Source: Carex sylvatica
Taxonomy: Eukaryota > Streptophyta > Magnoliopsida > Poales > Cyperaceae
Reading direction: 5' to 3'
DNA length: 64,000 nt
Assembly (NCBI GenBank): GCA_964058845.1
Contig: CAXKVR010000078.1
Location: forward strand, 62,001 to 126,000
The notes under the pieces were generated by a model. The model was given only the letters and a program-made list of their open reading frames with translations, did not search any database and was not told where the DNA came from. Below are positions 57,327 through 64,000 of this stretch, in pieces. How positions within the stretch are numbered: the first letter of the stretch is position 1; each line of letters starts with the position of its first letter. The position numbers were made by a program, and so were the translations under genes.

Positions 57327-60300
57327 GAGGACGCAGAAGTGCAGGCACCTCTTTCTGGCAGTAAGTTCTATATTTGGATTCGGCGACACACTATCAGAAA
57401 TCACTTTAACTAAAGAGATTTAAAAATTTCTACCATTTTTTTTTTCTTTTCTTTACTTATTTTCTCACTCCCTTACCCTATCTATCTAAATGTATTGCAG
57501 GTGCTCCCATTGCAGTGACAAATTCACCCAAAAAGATCAGATGGAAGTTAAAGTAAGAGTTTTTCCTTCAGATATCATGTATAGAACATTTTATTTTCTT
57601 GGCACCAAATGAATGAGTTCAATTATGGTAATATTAATTGTTTTTTTGCAAATATCGAGTATGATATTTAACTATTTTACCTATTGCTTATCTTACTGGT
57701 GTGGATAAAGTACATGACGGTATTAGACCTTAAATAGTTGGATTTAATTGTACTCTGGCCTGTGTCCCTGCTTAGTACCAGTAGAGATCAAATAATTGAT
57801 TTTGAAAAAAGATGTTTATTAATTGTTAATTTTATCATTCTTTCAGAGCATTTGTGATATGTGCTCTGACTGTTTTGACAAGTTCCCAGGCTATACTTAT
57901 ATATTGGCCGAAGCAATCAACCGCTAGTCCAAAAGATCCTACACAGGATGAGAAACATGCAGAGTACAAGTACTGTGTCACCACCTCAAATTTCTTGGTT
58001 AGTAAAATTATAATTTACTAATGTAACTTTCAGATTTGGATTTCATATCTGCATTTCCATTCAATGATTAGGAGTTCTTACCATGAATGGCACTTTCGCT
58101 TGGCGCTAGGCATTATATCTGTTGCCATACTTGAATTACTGCTATATATGTACTGATGCCTCTCTCTCTCTCTAGGTAGAGACAATGAAATGTGCCATGT
58201 CACTAGCAGTTCTTACCAGAATATGGAAAACTGAAGGTGTTTCCGAAGATAACAAGTTAAATACGACATTTGATGAAGCAAAGCTGTATCCAATTCCTGC
58301 ACTTCTCTATATGGCGAAAAATTTATTACAGGTGCTTATTTCTACCAGTGTTTATTGATGCCCGCTTTACCGGTGCAATTTTAACTGTTTCAAATTTTTT
58401 TTTAATCTGGTCTTAACCTTTCAAGTATTCTTCAATTTCAGAACTGAAAGTTTATTCTTGGATTACTAATTTTGTTTCAATTAAAAAACATCATTGGTTA
58501 TTTGATAATATGTTTTCTTGCTTGTCAGCACTACATATTTTATTATGTGGAGGCTCCTGGGTACCAGATTCTGAAGAACCTTAACATCAAAAGCACTGGC
58601 ATCTTATACCGTATAATTCTCAAGAGAAAGTAAGCAACCACATTCTGACCTGGTTTAGTTTATATCCTGATTTTCTTATTTCTGAAAAATTTTAAACTAT
58701 CCAGCATAACCTGCCTAAATTTAAAGAGAAATATTTGGAAGCCATTGTTTTGAACAGACCAGCAATAAGGCTCTGATTGACAGGGGTGTTCTTTGGGTCA
58801 GTTCGGTTAAAACCGAATTAAAATAGTCAAATCTAAATTTTATTCGGATTCAAAAATCTAACTGAACTAATCAAATTAATTTTGTCAACAGAATATCAAC
58901 CAAACCTAAAAAATGAAGTAAATTTCGGTTTGTTTGGTTGAACCAAAATAAAAGAAACTATATTTTAAAAGGTCAAAACTCAATACATACACAAATACAT
59001 TTAATAATGATAGAAATAAATATCAAGATAATTATCAGTCGAACCAAAATAAGAGAGATTAAATGAAACCAAATATATAAAAAACTGAAGAATTTCAAGT
59101 AAATATTAACTAAATATCGATTTGTTTGGTTGAACCAAAATAAGAGACATTAAACCTAACTAAATACAGAAAAACCGAAGTAATTCAAATATTCAACTGA
59201 ACCGGACCATTTAATCCAAAATTTGTTGGTTAGGAAAAACAAATAAATTGTATTCAATAAACACCCCTAATTTCTGCCTGGAGCAGCTTGAATTTAAATC
59301 ATTTTGAACCCAGGCATGACTGAACCTGATCTGATCAGACCAAAAGGTCAGGGTTGGTACCAAAATATGCTGGTAAGAACCACTTCGTTTGGCTTTGTAC
59401 CAGTAATATTCCATTTCTGGTTTCTTATTTCAGGTTAAGTAACGTCCAATGGGCTGCTTTTCTTCTTTTATTTCTCGGCAGCACTAATGCCCAACTCCTG
59501 ACTAATCCTACGTAACCACTCTCAACTCAAAAATTCACTACCGGCATCATATATTCATGTCCACTCTTTTCTGGCAAGACTGAAATTGTAAAAATAATGC
59601 CTTATATTTGTTCGGTTATGACTAAATTGCCCCTACATTGTAAGCTGACACAAGGAATTCAAGCCAATATTGACAATTTTATTGGAAATATCCCTTTTTC
59701 AGCACAAGCAAAAAATTAGTGTATTCTTTTTGCAAATATTTCTACAAATTTTAGTAGCAATGATGAGCTCTCTCAACTCAAAAAATCACCACAGGAATGA
59801 TATGTTTATGTCGACTCTTTTGTGGCAAGTCTGAAATTGTAAAAATAATGCCTTATATTTGTTCGGTTATGACTAAATTGCCCCTACCTTGTAAGCTAAC
59901 ACAAGGAATTCAAGCCAATATTGCCAAATTTTAATGGAAATATCCTTTTTTCTGCACAACCAATTGTGTATTATTTTTTCCTTTTTCAAATATTTCTAAA
60001 TGATACAATGTATCATTTTTTTTCTATGCTACATGAGCAGCTTAAATTTAATTGTTGCATCAAATGCAGTGCCAAGGAGGATATGTCAAATATATATGGT
60101 TGGGCTTATGCAATTGTGAGCTTCCTAACTATTCTTTGATTATACTTTTTGTCTACTATTACAATTATGCCCGGATAACCTAATTTCCACCTCAATTTTA
60201 AATTTATCAGATTATGGCACTCCTAAGTGGCCTTGCTGGGGTATACACTGAGGTTTGTTCTTCTACTATAATCTACTTGTCTAGCACTGCATAGGGATAG

Positions 60301-63083
60301 GGTTCAGGTTGGACTATTATTTTATATTTTAAAATAAAAAATTTAGGCAGGGATTGGCCTGACCTGCAGCAGGTCATAAATTGCCTGGGAGAATATTTTA
60401 TTTATAGAAATTATTATTAAATAGTAAAGGGAAACAGAAAGAGTGCTGACATTTTTCGATGGCATAAATGGATCCGAAAACAAGTTTCGGATGCAAAGTG
60501 TTTTTTTTCTTTTCTGAAAGAGTGGCTGGGTTTATTTTTTGAAACAGAAAGAGTGGCTGGAATTTTTTCTGAAATAGCAACAGTGGCTTAAAAAAAATAC
60601 ACTTTGGATCCAAAACAAATTTTGGCTCCAAAGTTTGGATCCCAAATACACTTTCGAACCACTTGGTTGAATTGTTGAACTGTTAAGTTTGGTTTTTAGG
60701 ATACAATTTAGATAATAGGCTTTCGTATGCATTAATATGATACTACATCTAATGGATTAATTAAGAAATTTACGCTTTTTACTTCACAAAATATCGAGTT
60801 AAATCTTGACATGACCAACTAGCAGATATAAATGTTATTTCTAGTTTCTCATTTTCACTAGCAACCAGTTTTTGGTGTTTTTCTCCAATACAGGCAGTTA
60901 TGAAGAAGCGGCTTTCGAGAAATATAAATGTGCAGAATTTCTGGCTGTATATCTTTGGCATGGCATTCAATTTCATCTGGATTTGGATTCATGATTTTGA
61001 TGACATTCTGGAGAAGTAAGTATCTTAGATATTGATATATAACTGCATTTGTTTTACGAATCACTATCTACTTTCATCGTATTTGCATAGCCTTTCTCTT
61101 AATTGTAAACAGAGGATTATTTCATGGCTATTCACTTATCACCGTTGCCATGATCATGAAGCAAGCATTCAGGTTACTTTTCTTTGTTTAAAATTTCTTG
61201 GCTTGGCTTCTGCTTGGACAGTCCGAATCTAAACTCAAAATTTGAGTTACTAGACTCAATGAACCAAGCATTCAGGTTACTTTCCTTTGTTTAAAATTTC
61301 TTGGGAGGTCAGTGAACAAAAATATCATATCACCTGAGTTAACTCAAATTTTGAGGTTAGATCCGAACCATCTGATCTGCTTTAGCACGAATATTAAAGG
61401 GGCCTGTGCATTCCATCTCGGGTCGCATTGGCTTGGCTTCTGCTTGGACAGTCCGAATCTAAACTCAAAATTCGAGTTACTTCAAAGGATCTAGACTCAG
61501 TGAACTATACCTAATGCCATTACTCGTACAGTCATACCTCAACTGATTTATCCCGAAATTCATGTGCTTCTTTCCTCATTTCTATCTTCTTCCGACTTCT
61601 CCGTTGCCCCTTCCTATCTATAAAAGGGAAGTTCACTGGCTTCGAATTCATATCACCTGAGGTAACATAATTTTTGAGTTTGAATCTGGTCCGTTCATTA
61701 TATACTAGTATGAATATTAAAGGGGCCTGTGCATTACAGGCTTGGGCCGGATTAGCCCGGATTCTTATCGGATGGTCCGGATTGAAACTAAAAAATTCTG
61801 TTACCTCAGAGGTTGCGGTCTCATAGTGATTTCATTGAAATAGTTAGTTTTAAAATCATGATATTTTTAATTTGTAGTGGGCTTGCTGTATCAGCTGTCA
61901 TTAAATATGGTGACAATATTGTCAAGGTAAAATCCCTTAAAATTATATTGTATGTAAAAGAACATAATAGCATTGCTGCTTTATTTAATTATTTTGTTTC
62001 GACATAATTATTCCACAACTTTCGAACTTGTAAAATTTTAATTAAAAGACCTTTGTTGTCTTTTCAAAGAAACCTAGCAGGAAGTTTAATATTACTAACT
62101 CCTAAATCACCCCATGTATTCTTTGAAATCAGAAAACACTTTTGCAGTTTAGTTTTGACATTTTGGAATTTTGTCTATATTGTAAACAAATGCAGGTTTA
62201 TTCTACCTCGGTTGTTATATTTCTGACAGCCTTTGTCTCTGTACATATGTTTGGGTTCACACTAACCCCGACCTTCTATGTTGGTACCATATAAGTATCT
62301 TTCTATTTTTTTTCACATTTTTATACATATAATGTTAACAAAGCTATTATAAAATTGCAAAAAAAAAAAAAAAAAAAAAAACTATTTGAGTGAGGCTATC
62401 GTACTATGCATAGCGCGGATTGGACCGTACTATGGATCAATATTTTTGTTTTCAAAATCTAAACAGTTGATATGAACCATTCAACATGATCTCCATATGA
62501 AAATATACTCGCAGAGTAAATTTTATATTTTTTATAGTTTTACTATTTATTTAGATAGTATGCATATAATGTTAACAAAGCTATTATAAAATTGCAAAAA
62601 AAAAAAAAAAAAAAAAAACTATTTGAGTGAGGCTATCGTACTATGCATAGCGCGGATTGGACCGTACTATGGATCAATATTTTTATTTTCAAAATCTAAA
62701 CAATTGATATGAACCATTCAACATGATCTCCATATGAAAATATACTCGCAGAGTAAATTTTATATTTTTGAATGGTTTAGAACTTTTAGATCAAGTGATA
62801 TTCTACCTATCTAAAATGTAGTAAAATAATTCTAAAAAATGTAAAATTTGATTTACAAGTACATTTTCATATGGTGATCATGTTGAATGATTTCGATCGA
62901 TTGTTTGGACTTTAAAAACAGAGATATTTATTCATAGTACGGACTCAAGCTGTTTGCAGTGTTCTTTTCTTGTTTTATATAAACAGAACTAATAATTATG
63001 GCAATATGCTGACATATTTCATAATACTTGCTTTCATGATTGTTTCAATAGCTATATATCTACACTACGTAGGCAAACCGTAG
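57327..63083 (+). CDS. CMP-sialic-acid-transporter-like nucleotide-sugar transporter (first exon not found)
   Basis: Twelve internal exons join in phase: 57327-57360, 57501-57552, 57847-57997, 58176-58331, 58529-58629, 59434-59511, 60070-60115, 60211-60252, 60894-61015, 61113-61172, 61878-61926, 62196 onward; about 329 residues. Family signatures: CALTVLTSSQAIL, RIWKTEGVSEDNKL, PGYQILKNLNI, TGILYRIILKRKLSNVQWA, LSGLAGVYTEAVMKKR, INVQNFWLY, FHGYSLITV, KYGDNIVKVYSTS. These are multi-helix Golgi/ER antiporters; the plant members' true substrate is uncertain because plants make little or no sialic acid. The 5' end is open: no Met exon was found. At the 3' end the frame either stops at 62292-62294 or uses the GT at 62284 and ends in a small exon 63052-63083 (AIYLHYVGKP). 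Confidence 0.85.
58783..59272. mobile_element. hAT-like non-autonomous element in transporter intron 5
   Basis: It opens CAGGGGTGTTCTTTGGG and closes ATAAACACCCCTA, inverted hAT-type tips. The inside repeats TTGGTTGAACCAAAATAA and GGTTCGGTTAAAACCG-like words. No clear 8-bp target duplication remains, so it is old. Confidence 0.6.
59519..59990 (+). repeat. Tandem duplication (~249-bp unit) in transporter intron 6
   Basis: Two copies share CTCTCAACTCAAAAA, TGAAATTGTAAAAATAATGC and GGAATTCAAGCCAATATTG in the same order (about 59,519-59,766 and 59,768-59,990), with few differences. Confidence 0.8.
61205..61500. mobile_element. GGTAACAGAAT-family MITE copies in transporter intron 10
   Basis: A complete palindrome at about 61,330-61,500 (ATCACCTGAGTTAACTCAAA versus AACTCAAAATTCGAGTTACT) is preceded by a partial repeat of its right half at 61,195-61,260 (CTTGGCTTCTGCTTGGACAG). 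This gives one full and one fragment copy in direct order. Confidence 0.7.
61636..61818. mobile_element. GGTAACAGAAT-family MITE, second full copy in intron 10
   Basis: Left CACCTGAGGTAACATAATTT and right AAAATTCTGTTACCTCAGAG are inverted; the inner part has AATATTAAAGGGGCCTGTGC, shared with the neighbouring copy. Confidence 0.75.
62325..62945. mobile_element. Tandemly duplicated GAGTGAGGC-family MITE
   Basis: A 237-bp segment with poly(A) and the left MITE arm (62,325-62,561) is repeated directly at 62,562 onward. The first MITE copy (62,388-62,551) is therefore half a unit, and the second (62,625-62,945) is nearly complete. It separates the two alternative 3' ends of the transporter gene. 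Confidence 0.8.
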
Positions 63084-63357
63084 AAATAAATCAATTATCC
63101 AGTTTGCCCATCGAATCTTGTTCTGATATCATGCTAGAAATTGAAACAAAGAATTCAAATGTTGCAACAACAACTCCTAAATGTTTGCTAGCTAGCTTGA
63201 CATCACACACAATTTACAAGAGTCTTAACTACAACCAGATATCTATAGGAACCCAGCAATCATAAAAAAAAAAATATATATATATATATATATAGTACCA
63301 CCACATTTAAACCAGAAATTTTACAAGTTACATATAAACATTAGCAACATAACCACT

Positions 63358-64000
63358 TTACACTGTTTCCTTTGGTCTCCAAATCGAAATAGCATGTAAT
63401 GTCTTTCCTCTCCAACCTAGAAGCAACCAACAACGCTCTTCTTCAATAAAGTATCTCTTATCATGAATTTCCTTGAATTTCTTCTTGCATATCTCCACTA
63501 TGCTTGGGTCCACTGGTACCTGTTCAAATCCAGCCCGCAAGTTTCTCAGGTGCCAGTGTTTGTAGGTCTCTGGTCTCTCTACCCAAGCTGGTCCCTCACA
63601 TGCTATCAGATTGATCACTTGACTAGCCAATATTTCTCTTTCTATCAAGTGCCTCACCATATTGTCCCGAGGAATAAACGTGTCTAGTATATCAAACATT
63701 GAGGCATAATGGGACATAACCTGCTTAAAGCGGGTGACAAAGAAGGGACTAAATATCCCATTTACAACTCCGTGGAGGAACAGATGTGGTTTAAGTTGCT
63801 GTATAAGGTTAAGAACTCGATTCCTTGGGCAATTCAAGGCAACGGTTTCATCCCCCAATTGCCTAAACCGATACATACTATTAACTATGAGCAATTCATC
63901 ATTCTCAATTTTGAGATCTTTGATGCTAATATCCTCCCATTTTGATGCTATACCATGGTACTCAAAAGGAACATTGAAACTTCTAGCATACTCCTTCAAT
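63358..64000 (-). CDS. GRAS transcription factor, C-terminal part (SCL9/14-like), runs off the window
   Basis: 213 residues to the right window edge, without a start. GRAS C-terminal blocks appear in order: SFNVPFEYHGIASKWEDI and DELLIVNSMYRFR (leading into PFYRE), LFLHGVVNGIFSPFFVTRF, MFDILDTFIPRDN, EREILASQVINLIACEG and WVERPETYKHWHLRNLRAGF, then SAW with WLLLGWRGKTLHAISIWRP. The ERPETYK and HGVVNG spellings point to the LISCL/SCL14 branch, nuclear co-regulators linked to stress and detoxification genes. The gene lies tail-to-tail with the transporter. The LHR and VHIID parts should lie beyond 64,000. Confidence 0.93.
   Translation of the reverse strand, partial: LKEYARSFNVPFEYHGIASKWEDISIKDLKIENDELLIVNSMYRFRQLGDETVALNCPRNRVLNLIQQLKPHLFLHGVVNGIFSPFFVTRFKQVMSHYASMFDILDTFIPRDNMVRHLIEREILASQVINLIACEGPAWVERPETYKHWHLRNLRAGFEQVPVDPSIVEICKKKFKEIHDKRYFIEEERCWLLLGWRGKTLHAISIWRPKETV

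Noticed and set aside
1..64000. CRISPR array, bacterial operons, riboswitches
   Set aside because: All genes are eukaryotic with spliceosomal introns; regular repeats found are tandem or transposon repeats.

Overview
This is nuclear DNA of a flowering plant. The evidence is AT-rich intergenic sequence, GT-AG introns in every gene I could assemble, plant gene families (wall-associated kinases, a GRAS factor, MATH-BTB proteins, a plant mTERF, plant mobile domain), and many plant-type DNA transposons. I cannot assign a species. The MATH-BTB pair resembles the clade expanded in monocots, which is only a weak hint.

Layout. 1-5.2 kb: no intact gene; a possible Copia LTR remnant, a 72-bp perfect palindrome, a tRNA-derived SINE, and a twice-frameshifted LRR end of an NLR resistance gene. 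5,294-14,568: a complete, apparently autonomous Mutator-like element (MULE) with 227-bp terminal inverted repeats (TIRs) about 97% identical and a perfect 9-bp target duplication. It carries an intact three-exon MURA transposase (1,015 aa) and, convergent to it, an intact eight-exon plant mobile domain (PMD/MAIN-like) gene (813 aa) in the position mudrB holds in maize MuDR. It sits inside an older short insertion flanked by a 16-bp direct repeat. 15-31 kb: a MATH-only gene, then two MATH-BTB copies in inverted orientation (19-20 kb and 29-31 kb), each damaged differently, with a two-exon organellar mTERF gene between them.

32-42 kb: a five-exon RING-DUF1232 (RNF170-like) membrane E3 ligase gene, a 1-kb fold-back element, and six exons of a decayed COQ6 monooxygenase copy. 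44.8-53.5 kb: two tandem wall-associated receptor kinase genes and a third broken copy, separated by a hAT element with an exact 8-bp target duplication. 54.5-55.4 kb: a mini-CACTA element with a 3-bp target duplication. 57.3-63.1 kb: a CMP-sialic-acid-transporter-like nucleotide-sugar transporter of at least 12 exons whose introns are full of small transposons. 63.4 kb to the edge: the C-terminal half of a GRAS transcription factor that runs off the window.

Three short palindromic repeat families (a GAGTGAGGC-ended MITE, a GGTAACAGAAT-ended MITE, and MULE-TIR relatives) recur through introns and intergenic DNA. The duplicated MATH-BTB segment supplies a natural empty site for one of them. 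The most notable system is the MURA+PMD element. The remaining genes are ordinary host genes not functionally linked to each other, apart from the local tandem families.
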